Below, piece after piece: positions 1 to 10,982 of a stretch of 64,000 nt of DNA; positions within the stretch are counted from its first letter, which is position 1, and the number at the start of each line of letters is the position of its first letter. The notes beneath the pieces were generated by a model, which was not told the DNA's origin, searched no databases, and worked only from the letters and a program-made list of their open reading frames with translations. This stretch comes from an uncultured Acetatifactor sp. (GTDB taxonomy: Bacteria > Bacillota > Clostridia > Lachnospirales > Lachnospiraceae). The position numbers and the translations under genes were made by a program. The DNA lies in the NCBI GenBank assembly GCA_910578995.1, contig CAJTSY010000003.1, positions 1 through 64,000 of the forward strand. Reading direction: 5' to 3'.

Positions 1-10
1 ACTACATGGT

Positions 11-265
11 ATGGAGGTGGAAGGAGTGGATGCCTGTATACTGAAGGAATATCTGGAAAAAAACTATGGTTACAACGAACCGATTTTCATTAACGAGATC
101 CGTCTGGATGGGCTTAATGACAATGCCCTGCGCCAGTATTTCAAACGGATGCTCAAATCAGGCGACCTAGCTCGATTTGATATGGGGATTGTCCTGCTCT
201 CTATTTGTTCCATAAAAGCGAACGACACTCTTCCAAAATGGGAGAAAAATATGCTGCAGCTATAG
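11..265 (+). pseudogene. Fragment resembling the winged-helix N-terminus of an AbiEi-type regulator
   Basis: An 84-residue reading frame whose first ~58 residues have the look of the N-terminal winged helix of AbiEi-like or DUF6088-like antitoxin/regulator proteins (a YLE...YGYNEPIF...I start, then an RFDMGI turn). After the GI turn the resemblance stops abruptly and the frame ends, so I read it as a truncated or frameshifted relic rather than a working gene. It lies at the window edge beside other mobile-DNA debris. The family assignment is from memory of sequence style and is weak; a short unrelated hypothetical protein is possible. Confidence 0.33.
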
Positions 266-483
266 GGAGACTTGTAGCTGCATTTTTACTATTCATTTTA
301 GGAATAGGAATATCTTTATATATTTTACTATATATAGTTTCTTTTCGTTGACTGATTCCATATCTTGTGTTACACTTCCCTTGTAATTGATTTTTGTGCG
401 CATCCTTTTATGGAGATACAGCCGGAAACGTCTGTATGCGGTATAGCCCCGCATTGCACACGCTGTTAAGTTTGTATGATTGT

Positions 484-531
484 GCCAGCAGTACCATTAT
501 GCCCTTTGGCTAGTGGTGTACTGGCTTTTTT
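484..531 (+). terminator. Probable intrinsic terminator
   Basis: A GCCAG...CTGGC stem (484-488 with 521-525), extended by imperfect pairing of the adjacent GTACC/GTGGTGTAC bases, is followed directly by a run of six T (526-531). It probably ended a transcript from the decayed element to the left. Confidence 0.45.
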
Positions 532-558
532 ATGCTAAGGGATCACTTTCCTTTTGAG

Positions 559-630
559 AGCGGGAATGACTTTGGTCCATGGAAATCCATGGACGCCAGG
601 GATTTGGCAGATGGTCATTCCCGCTTTTTT
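559..630 (+). repeat. Nested perfect palindromes followed by a T run
   Basis: An outer 12-bp perfect stem (559-570 with 614-625) encloses an inner 8-bp perfect stem (575-582 with 587-594, 4-nt loop). Six T follow at 625-630. The form fits a strong terminator or a REP/MITE-like palindromic element; no gene is close enough upstream to prefer the first reading. Confidence 0.5.
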
Positions 631-683
631 ATGCACACGGGTACATAAGGGAATTAGCAGTTTCGCTGCATGTGCCCGGCGTA

Positions 684-714
684 CGAGCAGGAGAGAAGGA
701 CATTCCCCTGCTCG
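684..714 (+). repeat. REP-like hairpin, copy A
   Basis: A 7-bp perfect stem (CGAGCAG 684-690 with 708-714) carries an 18-nt core at 693-710 that occurs again, identically, at 25537-25554, where the stem bases differ but still pair. An identical core with rearranged stems is what a dispersed palindromic repeat family would show. Confidence 0.5.
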
Positions 715-947
715 ATTTATGCTGTTGCCCAAACGCCGATCAGGGATTTGAGGATAAAACATTTTAGAAAGGCAGGTAGAAAGAATGAGTATAAGAGAGA
801 AACAGGCCGGCAGAAGCTGGCAGAAACAGGCAGCAGGATATCCCTTCAGGGATACCGCTGCACAGAAAGCAGACAGCCAGTACTGGAAGAACTGTACCAC
901 GATCCGGACAGTAAACTTCACGCACGGGGCCAGAAGGGGGCGTGACC

Positions 948-1169
948 ATGCTCGACTGGGGCAGCCATGTGCAGAAACAGATCCCGCCGTCCTACCTGGA
1001 GGACGGGGATGTGATCCTCGCAAGCGCCAGGCAGTATTGCGGCCGGGCAGATAAAAATGCAGAAACAGTTGTCCTTAATGGAGCGATGCCATCCACGTTG
1101 AAGCGTTACTTGCAGCTCCAGGAGCAGAAGAAACAGTCGGATATATTCAAAAGAACTGGAGGCGGATAA
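948..1169 (+). CDS. Small hypothetical protein, possible mobile-element remnant
   Basis: A 73-residue frame starting at an ATG 948 behind a GGGGG ribosome site; an in-frame GTG at 942 is an alternative. The sequence is soluble and mildly charged with no motif I recognise. Its stop overlaps the start of the next small frame (TAATG), and an upstream frame ends at 945, so three frames look translationally coupled, as in plasmid or conjugative-element operons. It lies between other mobile-DNA debris. Function unknown; whether it is still expressed is doubtful because no clear promoter is seen. Confidence 0.35.
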   Translation: MLDWGSHVQKQIPPSYLEDGDVILASARQYCGRADKNAETVVLNGAMPSTLKRYLQLQEQKKQSDIFKRTGGG

Positions 1170-1288
1170 TGGAACGCCAGTTGGGGAGAGTACATAACGC
1201 AGTAAAAGGAGATTTTGCCCCGAAAACTTTTACGAAACAGGAAGTGGGCTTTAAGACAAAATCCAGTTACAGAGAGCCCGATTCCTAA
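1169..1288 (+). CDS. Very small ORF coupled to the preceding one
   Basis: A 39-residue frame begins with an ATG overlapping the preceding stop and has a GGAGG site at 1158-1162, correctly spaced. It begins MERQLGRVHNAVKG and stops at 1286-1288. The good start signal suggests it was once the beginning of a real gene, perhaps longer and since truncated. It overlaps the recombinase remnant in another frame. No family recognised. Confidence 0.3.
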   Translation: MERQLGRVHNAVKGDFAPKTFTKQEVGFKTKSSYREPDS

Positions 1289-1637
1289 TTATGTCTCCCC
1301 GGCGGTCTTAAAGGAACGGCAGGTGTACGAGAAAAACAGAAACTGCAGAACGGAAGAGTTTCAGGATCTGGATTATACCTGTTGTTCCACCCTTCTGTAC
1401 GCTTCTGTTGAAAGAATCTTTTATCCAAAGGCAGTATCAAAGCTCATGGGACATGCCAAAGAAATCATAACAATGGATGTTTATGCGGATAATAGAGGTA
1501 TCATAGCGGATGGAGTGCCGGAAATAGAAGAGTATATGAAAGAAGTATTACCAAATCCAGAAGAAACAGAAATCTTTAAAAAGGAATTGTTGGAGATTGT
1601 AGTAAACGTAACCGAATTTCTTCCGGATGCAGTGTGA
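1215..1637 (+). pseudogene. Broken 3' end of a tyrosine recombinase/integrase
   Basis: The last ~70 residues match the C-terminal catalytic part of phage/ICE-type tyrosine recombinases: a segment reading KAVSKLMGHAKEIITMDVY carries the LLGH-like box and the final catalytic tyrosine region. The preceding HxLR box is degraded (FQDLDYT where FHDLRYT-like is expected), so the catalytic His and Arg are lost, and the N-terminal core-binding domain is missing. The frame upstream of about 1320 is unrelated. This is a dead integrase fragment and marks the scar of an integrated element beside uvrB. Confidence 0.65.
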
Positions 1638-1652
1638 TAGAAAAGACAAAAA

Positions 1653-1664
1653 GAACAAAAGTTC
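1653..1664 (+). promoter_or_regulatory. LexA-type SOS operator upstream of uvrB
   Basis: A perfect GAAC-N4-GTTC palindrome, the core of the Firmicutes LexA/DinR box, about 240 bp before uvrB, a classical SOS gene. It sits just upstream of the likely promoter region. Confidence 0.6.
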
Positions 1665-1678
1665 GATTTTACATCTAT

Positions 1679-1704
1679 ACAAATCTAACGATTTGTGGTA
1701 AGAT
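1679..1704 (+). promoter_or_regulatory. Inverted repeat and candidate -10 of the uvrB promoter
   Basis: ACAAATC (1679-1685) and GATTTGT (1690-1696) form a 7-bp inverted repeat directly before a TAAGAT -10 candidate (1699-1704). The -35 at the right spacing is poor (TATACA, 1676-1681), consistent with a regulated promoter. Operator function is inferred only. Confidence 0.35.
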
Positions 1705-1784
1705 AAAAAAGCTTTTTAGTGCTGTCCCGTCCGTATGGAATTACGGAGGTGTGCTTAGTTGCAAAAACAGCAAATTGTGAACGG

Positions 1785-1860
1785 AATTCGTCGTGGGCCT
1801 GTTTTTCCCTGATTTGAGTTAAAGCCACGACGAAAATAAAATGCTCCACGACGAATTTTT
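1785..1860 (+). promoter_or_regulatory. uvrB leader with mutually exclusive hairpins (attenuator candidate)
   Basis: One 5' arm (AATTCGTCGTGG, 1785-1796) can pair with either of two downstream arms: 1825-1834 (10 bp) or 1846-1857 (12 bp, perfect). The second hairpin runs into a TTTTT tract (1856-1860) and so resembles an intrinsic terminator, while the first would prevent it. The arrangement lies in the leader about 50 nt before the uvrB start. Confidence 0.5.
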
Positions 1861-1906
1861 GCCTTATACGCATCCTTTTTTACTATAAATTTTGGAGGTG
1901 GCTTTT

Positions 1907-3916
<2,010 letters not shown>

Positions 3917-3941
3917 TGTTTCCCGTGGCGGAGGTGAGGCT

Positions 3942-5549
3942 GTGGAAGGACTGGGGAAAAAATTAATACTGGCCGTGAATATTCTGTTTTTGGTTCTGTT
4001 TCTGCCGGTGATACTGTGTATCAGCCTGGTGGGAAATGGGATGGATTATTACGACGGAATGAAACTGACAACCCTGCTGCCAAATCAGGTTCTGGCGGGG
4101 ATGGCGCTGGCGGGCATATGCGGCTGCGCTTTCCTTTTCCGGGTCTGCAGGAAAATCGTTTTGACGCGGAGGGGAAATGTAATCACAGATTTTGCGCTGG
4201 CCCTTCTGTTCACCCTGCTGTATTTTGTCAACGTCCAGGTGGCAAAGGAGACTGCATTTCTGGTGCCCTGGGATATTATGGTGGTACGGAAGCTGGCGTA
4301 CGATATTTCGAATAGGATAGAGATAGGATATTTTTCCTACCTGTCCATGTATTCCAATAATATACCGATTTCCTATATACTGGGGATGCTTCTCAGGAAG
4401 GCGGGGGAAATGGAAGGATATTCCCGCACGGCGGAGTTTATCTGGCTCCAGACGGGATGTGCGCTGGTGTCCATAGGGGGGATGTTTGCCTGCCTCACGG
4501 TTAAGAAAGTGACGAAAAACCTGGCGGCAGTGGCAGTTGCCTTTCTGGCATACCTGGTGCTGGTGGGGATGTCCCCCTGGAAGATTGTTCCTTATACTGA
4601 CATTTACGGCATTGTCTTTCCTGTTATGGGGATATATTTTTATGTCTGCCGCCAGAAGACGGAAAAGGCCGTCATGAAATATTTCTATATTGTACTGGCT
4701 GTTATAAGCGCCATGGCGGGGGGATTTGTCAAACCCAGCGTTTACATTGTCCTCATAGGGATCCTTGCCGCAGAGCTGCTTCATCCCAGGAAGAACTGGC
4801 GCACTGCATTGACGGCTTTTATGCTGGCGGCAGGGCTGATGCTTGTCTCACAGGCCTGTAAAAACCACATCATCGGGGAAATCGGCCTGGATTATAACCC
4901 GGAGGTGGAGGCATCCTGGCAGAATTACTTTTACATGGGTCTGAACGAGGATACCACAGGGGGCTATAACAGTGATGATGCCAGTATTTTCGGGGAGTTT
5001 CAGACGAGCAAAAAGGAGCGCAACAGTGCGGCCCTGGAAAGAGCCGTGGGGAGGCTGGAGGAGAGGGGGTTCTGGGGATCGCTGTATTTCTGGCTCAGGA
5101 AGATGGTGATGACCTTTAACGACGGGATCTTCGGATGGGCATCGGAAGTGTGGATAGGCGGCGATTTCCCGGAGGACCTTGCCAGCCATACGGTATGGAC
5201 CCAGAGGCTGCGGGATGTGTTCTGGCCAGGGGGGAGCAATATGGGAGGGCACCGTACTCTCTGCCAGCTGACCTGGATCTTCTGCATGATGGGTATACCG
5301 GGGCTGTGTGTCTGTACCGGAAGGCGCAGGGATGAATACGGTATTTTTGTTATCTGCTGCCTGGGTGTCTTTCTTTACCAGATGCTGTTCGAGGCCAGGG
5401 CCAGGTACCTGCTTGTCTTTCTGCCGCTGCTGATATCGGCTTCCGTGTGCGGAATCGCACAGTACGGCAGCTGTCTGTTCCGGCGCGTCAAACCCTCATG
5501 CCGGCCCGCGGGACCCGGGGAGACTGCTGTGTGTCCGGCGGAGCAGTGA
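3942..5549 (+). CDS. Polytopic membrane protein, GT-C-type glycosyltransferase-like
   Basis: A 535-residue protein of about eleven hydrophobic segments. A long extracytoplasmic stretch in the second half begins with an MGLNEDTTGGYNSDD-like segment seen in uncharacterised Gram-positive membrane proteins related to family-39 mannosyltransferases, which move sugars from polyprenyl-phosphate carriers outside the membrane. The GTG start at 3942 is chosen because GGAGGTGAGG lies just upstream, 26 bp after the uvrB stop; an earlier GTG at 3891 would overlap uvrB. It separates uvrB from uvrA, which are adjacent in many Firmicutes. Substrate unknown. Its 3' end forms the first unit of a 42-bp tandem repeat. 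Confidence 0.6.
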   Translation: MEGLGKKLILAVNILFLVLFLPVILCISLVGNGMDYYDGMKLTTLLPNQVLAGMALAGICGCAFLFRVCRKIVLTRRGNVITDFALALLFTLLYFVNVQVAKETAFLVPWDIMVVRKLAYDISNRIEIGYFSYLSMYSNNIPISYILGMLLRKAGEMEGYSRTAEFIWLQTGCALVSIGGMFACLTVKKVTKNLAAVAVAFLAYLVLVGMSPWKIVPYTDIYGIVFPVMGIYFYVCRQKTEKAVMKYFYIVLAVISAMAGGFVKPSVYIVLIGILAAELLHPRKNWRTALTAFMLAAGLMLVSQACKNHIIGEIGLDYNPEVEASWQNYFYMGLNEDTTGGYNSDDASIFGEFQTSKKERNSAALERAVGRLEERGFWGSLYFWLRKMVMTFNDGIFGWASEVWIGGDFPEDLASHTVWTQRLRDVFWPGGSNMGGHRTLCQLTWIFCMMGIPGLCVCTGRRRDEYGIFVICCLGVFLYQMLFEARARYLLVFLPLLISASVCGIAQYGSCLFRRVKPSCRPAGPGETAVCPAEQ

Positions 5550-5690
5550 ATGGGACCCTGGGAGGGTGTTGTCTGCCCGGCGGAACTGTGAACGGGACCC
5601 TGGGAGGGTGTTGTCTGCCCGGTGGAACTGTGAACGGGACCCTGGGAGGGTGTTGTCTGCCCGGCGGAGCCGTGGGTGGTAACCCGGGGA
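5510..5690 (+). repeat. 42-bp tandem repeat spanning a stop codon
   Basis: Four 42-bp units begin at 5510, 5552, 5594 and 5636. Unit 1 is the last codons plus the TGA of the preceding membrane protein; because 42 is a multiple of three, units 2 and 3 repeat the in-frame TGA, and unit 4 has changed it to TGG. The remainder of the spacer to 5855 shows no gene. Confidence 0.85.
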
Positions 5691-5855
5691 GTCCCGGCAG
5701 GCAGAAGGATTCCCGGCGGGATGAACGGAATTCAGATGAACGCAGCTGAATCTGACGGATTTTAGAGAAGTAATGAAAACTGCCGTATTTGAGAAGTATA
5801 AAGTCAGATCCGGCGGATTGAGATAAGTACAATGGAAAAAGGACAGGAGTATAAA

Positions 5856-8723
5856 ATGGAAGAAATCAAAAAGATGCGCCCCCGTGAATACATCAAAATA
5901 CGGGGAGCCGCAGAGCACAATCTGAAAAACATAGACGTGGACATTCCGCGCAACGAACTGGTGGTTCTGACAGGTATGTCAGGTTCTGGCAAGTCCTCCC
6001 TGGCTTTTGACACCATCTATGCGGAGGGACAGCGCCGCTACATGGAATCCCTGTCCTCCTACGCCAGGCAGTTCCTGGGCCAGATGGAGAAGCCCAACGT
6101 GGAGAAGATCGAGGGGCTGTCCCCGGCCATCTCCATCGACCAGAAATCCACCAACCGCAACCCCCGTTCCACAGTGGGAACCGTGACGGAGATCTACGAT
6201 TATTTCCGTCTCCTTTACGCCAGGATCGGCATCCCCCACTGCCCGAACTGCGGCAGGGTGATTTCCAAACAGACCGTGGACCAGATGGTGGACCAGATCA
6301 TGGCGCTGCCGGAGGGGACAAGGCTGCAGCTTCTGGCGCCGGTGGTCCGGGGGCGGAAGGGCAGGCATGAGAAGGTGCTGGAGCGGGCCTCCCGCAGCGG
6401 CTATGTGCGGGTGCGCATCGACGGCAATCTCTATGAACTGACGGAGGAAATCTCCCTGGAGAAGAACATTAAGCACAATATTGAGATCGTGGTGGACCGT
6501 CTGGCGGTAAAGCCGGGCATAGAGCGGCGTCTGGCGGATTCCATTGAAAACGTGCTGAACCTGGCGGAGGGACTTCTGTTGGTGGACGTCATCGGCGGGG
6601 AGCCTATGACCTTCAGCCAGAGCTTTTCCTGTCCGGACTGTGGCATCGGTATCAGTGAGATTGAACCCAGGAGCTTCTCCTTCAACAATCCCTTCGGCGC
6701 CTGCCCGGAGTGTTCCGGATTGGGCTACAAGATGGAATTTGACATCGAGCTGATGATTCCGGATACCAGGCTTAGCATCAACCAGGGAGCCATCGCGGTC
6801 ACCGGATGGCAGAGCTGCATGGACAAGAGCAGCTTTACCAACGCCCTGCTGCTGGCTTTGTGCAGGGAGTACCATTTTGACCTGGACACACCCTTTGAAC
6901 AGTATCCTGACAGGATTAAGGACATCCTGGTCCGGGGAACCGACGGGAAGGAAGTGGAAGTCCACTACCAGGGACAGCGGGGCAGCGGAGTCTACCCGGT
7001 GGCTTTCGAAGGATTGGTCAGGAGCGTGGAGCGGCGGTACAGGGAGACTTTTTCCGAGACCATGAAACAGGAATACGAGACATTTATGCGCATCACGCCC
7101 TGCAGGGAGTGCAGGGGCATGCGACTGAAGAAGGAATCCCTGGCGGTGACGGTATGTGATAAAAATATATATGAAATAACGTCTGAATCCATTCTGGAGC
7201 TCAACGGGTTCCTGAAAAACATGCAGCTGACAAACCAACAGCTGCTCATCGGAAAGCAGCTGTTAAAGGAGATCCGTGCCAGGGTGGGGTTCCTGGTGGA
7301 CGTGGGCCTGGAATATCTCTCCCTGTCCAGGGCCACCGCTTCACTCTCCGGCGGAGAGGCGCAGCGCATCCGTCTGGCCACCCAGATAGGCTCCGGCCTG
7401 GTGGGGGTATGCTATATCCTGGACGAGCCTAGCATCGGCCTGCATCAGCGGGACAACGACAAGCTGCTGCGGACCTTAAAGAACCTGCGGGATCTGGGCA
7501 ATACCATGATTGTGGTGGAACACGACGAGGACACCATGCTGGAGGCGGACTATGTGGTGGACATCGGCCCCGGGGCGGGTTCCCACGGGGGAGAGGTGGT
7601 GGCCTGCGGCACCGCGGAGGAGATCATGAAGGTGCCGGAATCCGTCACCGGAAAGTATTTGAGCGGTGAACTCCGGATTCCTGTTCCCCAAGAGCGCAGG
7701 AAGCCCGCCGGTTTCCTGAAGGTACAGGGAGCCCGGGAGAACAACCTGAAAAATGTAAAAGTGGAGATTCCCCTGGGGGTCATGACCTGCGTCACCGGCG
7801 TGTCGGGTTCGGGGAAGAGTTCCCTGATCAACGAGATCCTGTATAAGCGCCTGGCCAGGGACCTGAACCGGGCCAGATGCATTCCCGGAAAGCATAAGGA
7901 TATCCTGGGACTGGAGCAGCTGGACAAGGTCATTGCCATCGACCAGTCCCCCATCGGCCGCACGCCCCGGTCCAACCCTGCCACCTATACCGGCGTTTTC
8001 GACCAGATCCGGGATCTTTTCGCCTCCACGGCGGACGCCAAGGCCAAGGGCTACGGCAAGGGCAGGTTCAGCTTCAACGTGAAGGGCGGACGCTGCGAGG
8101 CCTGCGGCGGTGACGGCATCATCAAGATAGAGATGCACTTCCTGCCGGATGTGTACGTGCCCTGCGAGGTCTGCGGCGGCAAACGGTACAACCGGGAGAC
8201 CCTGGATGTGAAGTACAAGGGGAAGAGCATTTTCGACGTACTGGACATGACGGTGGAGGAGGCCTACGGCTTTTTCGAGAACCTGCCTGCCATCCGCCGC
8301 AAGATTGAGACGCTCTACGACGTGGGACTTTCCTATGTGAAACTGGGACAGCCCTCCACCACCCTGTCCGGCGGCGAGGCCCAGCGGATCAAGCTGGCCA
8401 CGGAGCTGTCCCGCCGCAGCACGGGCAAGACCATCTATATTCTGGACGAGCCCACCACGGGGCTGCACTTTGCGGACGTGCACAAACTGGTGGACATCCT
8501 CCACAGGCTCACAGAGGGCGGCAACACGGTTGTAGTCATCGAGCATAACCTGGATGTGATCAAGACCGCGGACTATATTATCGACATGGGACCCGAGGGC
8601 GGGGACAGGGGCGGCACCGTGATTGCGAAGGGGACCCCGGAGGAGGTGGCGGACAACGAGGCCTCCTACACCGGCTTCTATATTAAGAAGATGCTGGAAA
8701 AGGAGAAACGGGCCGAACGCTGA
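5856..8723 (+). CDS. uvrA: UvrABC system protein A
   Basis: Damage-sensing ATPase of nucleotide excision repair; a dimer scans DNA and loads UvrB. The 955-residue protein has two ABC modules: Walker [10 protein letters not shown] near 40-48 and GVSGSGKSS near 648-656, two LSGGEAQR signatures, and zinc-binding CxxC pairs (CPNCGR, CPDCG/CPECSG and CEACGG/CEVCGG), the last in the C-terminal zinc module that contacts damage. The ATG at 5856 follows GGAG at a normal distance; an in-frame ATG at 5832 has no site. Length is normal. No LexA box was seen immediately upstream, so it may be co-transcribed from uvrB or have its own weak promoter. Confidence 0.97.
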   Translation: MEEIKKMRPREYIKIRGAAEHNLKNIDVDIPRNELVVLTGMSGSGKSSLAFDTIYAEGQRRYMESLSSYARQFLGQMEKPNVEKIEGLSPAISIDQKSTNRNPRSTVGTVTEIYDYFRLLYARIGIPHCPNCGRVISKQTVDQMVDQIMALPEGTRLQLLAPVVRGRKGRHEKVLERASRSGYVRVRIDGNLYELTEEISLEKNIKHNIEIVVDRLAVKPGIERRLADSIENVLNLAEGLLLVDVIGGEPMTFSQSFSCPDCGIGISEIEPRSFSFNNPFGACPECSGLGYKMEFDIELMIPDTRLSINQGAIAVTGWQSCMDKSSFTNALLLALCREYHFDLDTPFEQYPDRIKDILVRGTDGKEVEVHYQGQRGSGVYPVAFEGLVRSVERRYRETFSETMKQEYETFMRITPCRECRGMRLKKESLAVTVCDKNIYEITSESILELNGFLKNMQLTNQQLLIGKQLLKEIRARVGFLVDVGLEYLSLSRATASLSGGEAQRIRLATQIGSGLVGVCYILDEPSIGLHQRDNDKLLRTLKNLRDLGNTMIVVEHDEDTMLEADYVVDIGPGAGSHGGEVVACGTAEEIMKVPESVTGKYLSGELRIPVPQERRKPAGFLKVQGARENNLKNVKVEIPLGVMTCVTGVSGSGKSSLINEILYKRLARDLNRARCIPGKHKDILGLEQLDKVIAIDQSPIGRTPRSNPATYTGVFDQIRDLFASTADAKAKGYGKGRFSFNVKGGRCEACGGDGIIKIEMHFLPDVYVPCEVCGGKRYNRETLDVKYKGKSIFDVLDMTVEEAYGFFENLPAIRRKIETLYDVGLSYVKLGQPSTTLSGGEAQRIKLATELSRRSTGKTIYILDEPTTGLHFADVHKLVDILHRLTEGGNTVVVIEHNLDVIKTADYIIDMGPEGGDRGGTVIAKGTPEEVADNEASYTGFYIKKMLEKEKRAER

Positions 8724-8730
8724 TTTGATT

Positions 8731-8813
8731 CCCGGCTCTCCGGCGCATGGCTGGACCGCCATGAACGCGGAACAGATTGCTGCGGCTCCCGGCTCTTCGG
8801 CGCATGGGACAGG
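8731..8813 (+). repeat. Degenerate 57-bp duplication after uvrA
   Basis: A CCCGGCTCT-C/T-CGGCGCATGG segment occurs at 8731 and again at 8788, just after the uvrA stop. The rest of the 8724-9115 gap has no gene; it holds the regulatory signals of mbl near its right end. Confidence 0.6.
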
Positions 8814-8951
8814 AACCGGAAATAACTGGAAGGGCGTCCGGAGAAGAAATATGATAAAAAACTAAAGAAGCGGGGGAAATCTGCCGAAATAAATGAAAAC
8901 CTTTTCCGGAATATGCCGCCGGAGTGTATGCATGTACGCTTTTTATTAAAA

Positions 8952-8994
8952 TTTTCATAAACCCCTATGAAAATGGATTCTTTTCGGTTATAAT
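8952..8994 (+). promoter_or_regulatory. Inverted repeat and TATAAT upstream of mbl
   Basis: A perfect 8-bp inverted repeat (TTTTCATA 8952-8959, TATGAAAA 8966-8973) lies 15 bp before a perfect TATAAT (8989-8994). The palindrome overlaps the expected -35 position, so it could be an operator. A separate TTGACA at 9016-9021 has no good -10 partner. Confidence 0.4.
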
Positions 8995-9115
8995 AAGAAA
9001 TGTATGACTTTTACATTGACAGTGCGAAAGCATTGCTGAAAAATAGTAAACTGGTAGCCGGAAATTGAATATGAAATCAGATGAGAATGGAATCCATGCA
9101 GAAAGGGGTTATGGT

Positions 9116-10108
9116 ATGCAGTGTACAGATATCGGAATTGATTTGGGTACAGCCAGCATTTTAGTATACATCAGAGGAAAGGGCGTTGTGCTGAAGGAGC
9201 CCTCTGTTGTGGCATTTGACAGGGATACGAATAAAATAAAGGCCATCGGGGAGGACGCGCGCCTTATGCTCGGCAGGACTCCGGGCAATATCATTGCGGT
9301 ACGCCCTCTGCGCCAGGGGGTCATTTCAGATTATTCTGTCACCGAGAAAATGATGAAGTATTTTATTCAGAAAGCGTTGGGCAGGAGAACCTTCCGGAAG
9401 CCCCGTATCGCCGTATGCGTTCCAAGCGGCGTCACCGAGGTGGAGAAGAAGGCGGTGGAGGATGCCACCTACCAGGCCGGCGCCAGGGATGTTGACATTA
9501 TTGAGGAGCCTATCGCAGCAGCCATCGGGGCAGGAATCGACATTGCGAAGCCCTGCGGCAATATGATCGTGGATATTGGCGGCGGAACGTCCGACATTGC
9601 CGTGATCTCACTGGGAGGCACGGTGGTGAGTGCTTCCATCAAGGTGGCGGGAGATGATTTTGACGAGGCGATCGTGCGTTACATGCGCAAGAAACATAAC
9701 CTGCTGATCGGCGAGAGGACGGCGGAGGATCTGAAAATCAAGATAGGCTCTGCTTATAAGAGAAGCGAAGTCGATTACATGGATGTAAGGGGGAGAAACC
9801 TTGTGACAGGGCTTCCCAAGACGGTAAAGGTGTCCTCCGAGGAGACGGAGGAAGCGCTCCGGGAGACCACTTCCCAGGTGGTGGAGACGATCCACAGTGT
9901 GCTGGAGAAGACACCGCCTGAGTTGGCGGCGGATATCGCGGACCGGGGAATTGTGCTCACAGGGGGCGGCAGCCTTCTGAGGGGACTGGAGGAGCTGATT
10001 TCCTCCAAGACTGGAATCAATACAATTACTGCCGAGGATCCCATGACGGCAGTTGCCATTGGAACAGGCAAGTATGTGGAATTTATCTCTGATTACAGTG
10101 GCAGGTAG
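9116..10108 (+). CDS. mbl: MreB/Mbl-family rod-shape actin homologue
   Basis: Cytoplasmic actin-like protein that forms membrane-associated filaments guiding lateral-wall synthesis. The 330-residue product shows the phosphate-1 loop IDLGTAS near the N-terminus, the IVDIGGGTSDIAV phosphate-2 loop mid-protein and the LTGGGSLLRGL adenosine motif near the C-terminus. I start at ATG 9116, behind AAAGGGG; upstream in-frame starts at 9065 and 9071 add residues absent from the family. It is followed by two FlgG-like genes, the same order as mbl-flhO-flhP in Bacillus subtilis, which is why I call it mbl rather than mreB; the family call is firm, the paralogue name less so. Confidence 0.9.
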   Translation: MQCTDIGIDLGTASILVYIRGKGVVLKEPSVVAFDRDTNKIKAIGEDARLMLGRTPGNIIAVRPLRQGVISDYSVTEKMMKYFIQKALGRRTFRKPRIAVCVPSGVTEVEKKAVEDATYQAGARDVDIIEEPIAAAIGAGIDIAKPCGNMIVDIGGGTSDIAVISLGGTVVSASIKVAGDDFDEAIVRYMRKKHNLLIGERTAEDLKIKIGSAYKRSEVDYMDVRGRNLVTGLPKTVKVSSEETEEALRETTSQVVETIHSVLEKTPPELAADIADRGIVLTGGGSLLRGLEELISSKTGINTITAEDPMTAVAIGTGKYVEFISDYSGR

Positions 10109-10161
10109 CTCCGGAAATGCGGAGGAAACAGGAACTGCAGCCGGACAAAAGGAGGCTTTCA

Positions 10162-10938
10162 ATGTTAAAAGGTTTATACACTGCCTATACGGCCATGCTC
10201 AACGAACAGCACAGGATGGACACATTGACCAACAACCTGGCCAACGCGTCCACGGTGGGTTATAAGAAAGAAGGCGCCACCAGCCAGTGCTTTGACGATG
10301 TCCTGACTGTGAGGATCAAGGACAGGGCCAACGGGCATTTTGCCAGCAGGCGTCTGGGCAACAACAATCCCGGTGTGAAGATCGGGGAGAATTACACTGA
10401 CTTTACCCAGGGATCTTTCCGGGTTACAGGCAATACGTATGATCTGGCCCTGGCGGGTGACGGCTTCTTTGCCATGGAATTTACCAACAAGGCGGGGGAG
10501 ACTTCCACCATGTACGGACGGGGAGGCCAGTTTACCCTGAATGTGGAAGGGTATCTTGTGAATGAGGACGGGGACTACGTGCTGGATACCCAGAACCGCA
10601 GGATCCGCCTGAACACACTGCAGGATGCCCAGATTGACAGCAACGGAAGAATCACCCAGAACGGGGTAGCCGTGGCGACCATCCAGGTGGCTGACTTTGA
10701 AGATTATAATTATCTGGAGAAATATGGGGAAACTTACTACAGACCCATCGAGGGGGCAAAGCTCACTCCGGGTACTGCACAGATCAAGTCGGGATATCTG
10801 GAGATGGCAAATGTCCAGATTGTATCCGAGATGGTGAACCTGATCGCTATTACAAGAAACTATGAGAGCAGCCAGAAGATCATCCAGACCTATGACGGCT
10901 CCCTGGAGATTGCGACTACCCAGCTTGGCAGGGTCTGA
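10162..10938 (+). CDS. flhO: Flagellar hook-basal body protein, FlgG/FlhO type
   Basis: A 258-residue rod/hook family protein exported by the flagellar type III apparatus. It begins with the conserved N-terminal helix (YTAYTAMLNEQHRMDTLTNNLAN) followed by the STVGYKK segment, and ends with the matching C-terminal helix containing EMVNLIAITRNYESSQKII; these helices pack together in the axial rod. A GGAGG site precedes ATG 10162. It is 53 bp after mbl and 44 bp before the paralogue flhP, so the three are likely one transcript. It implies the organism is, or was recently, flagellated. Confidence 0.88.
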   Translation: MLKGLYTAYTAMLNEQHRMDTLTNNLANASTVGYKKEGATSQCFDDVLTVRIKDRANGHFASRRLGNNNPGVKIGENYTDFTQGSFRVTGNTYDLALAGDGFFAMEFTNKAGETSTMYGRGGQFTLNVEGYLVNEDGDYVLDTQNRRIRLNTLQDAQIDSNGRITQNGVAVATIQVADFEDYNYLEKYGETYYRPIEGAKLTPGTAQIKSGYLEMANVQIVSEMVNLIAITRNYESSQKIIQTYDGSLEIATTQLGRV

Positions 10939-10982
10939 GCATGAGGGGAAGCACTGAATGACAAGGAGAAAGGAACAGGAAT

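Larger units (their letters stand above)
266..947. other. Gene-free stretch with AT-rich left part and hairpin-rich right part
   Basis: No convincing gene is visible. The left part (about 280-400) is much more AT-rich than the rest of the window; the right part holds a terminator-like hairpin, a nested palindrome and one copy of a REP-like core, listed separately. A frame ending at 945, three bases before the next start, could be the tail of a lost gene but has no usable start. Confidence 0.5.

Noticed and set aside
785..1054. 89-residue frame overlapping the small gene at 948
   Set aside because: It overlaps a better-supported frame with a coupled start and has no recognisable features; the upstream AGGCAGG is not enough.
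5447..5749. Cys/Gly-rich 100-residue frame with 14-residue repeats
   Set aside because: It is produced by reading the 42-bp stop-spanning repeat in another frame; the start lies inside the upstream gene and there is no ribosome site.
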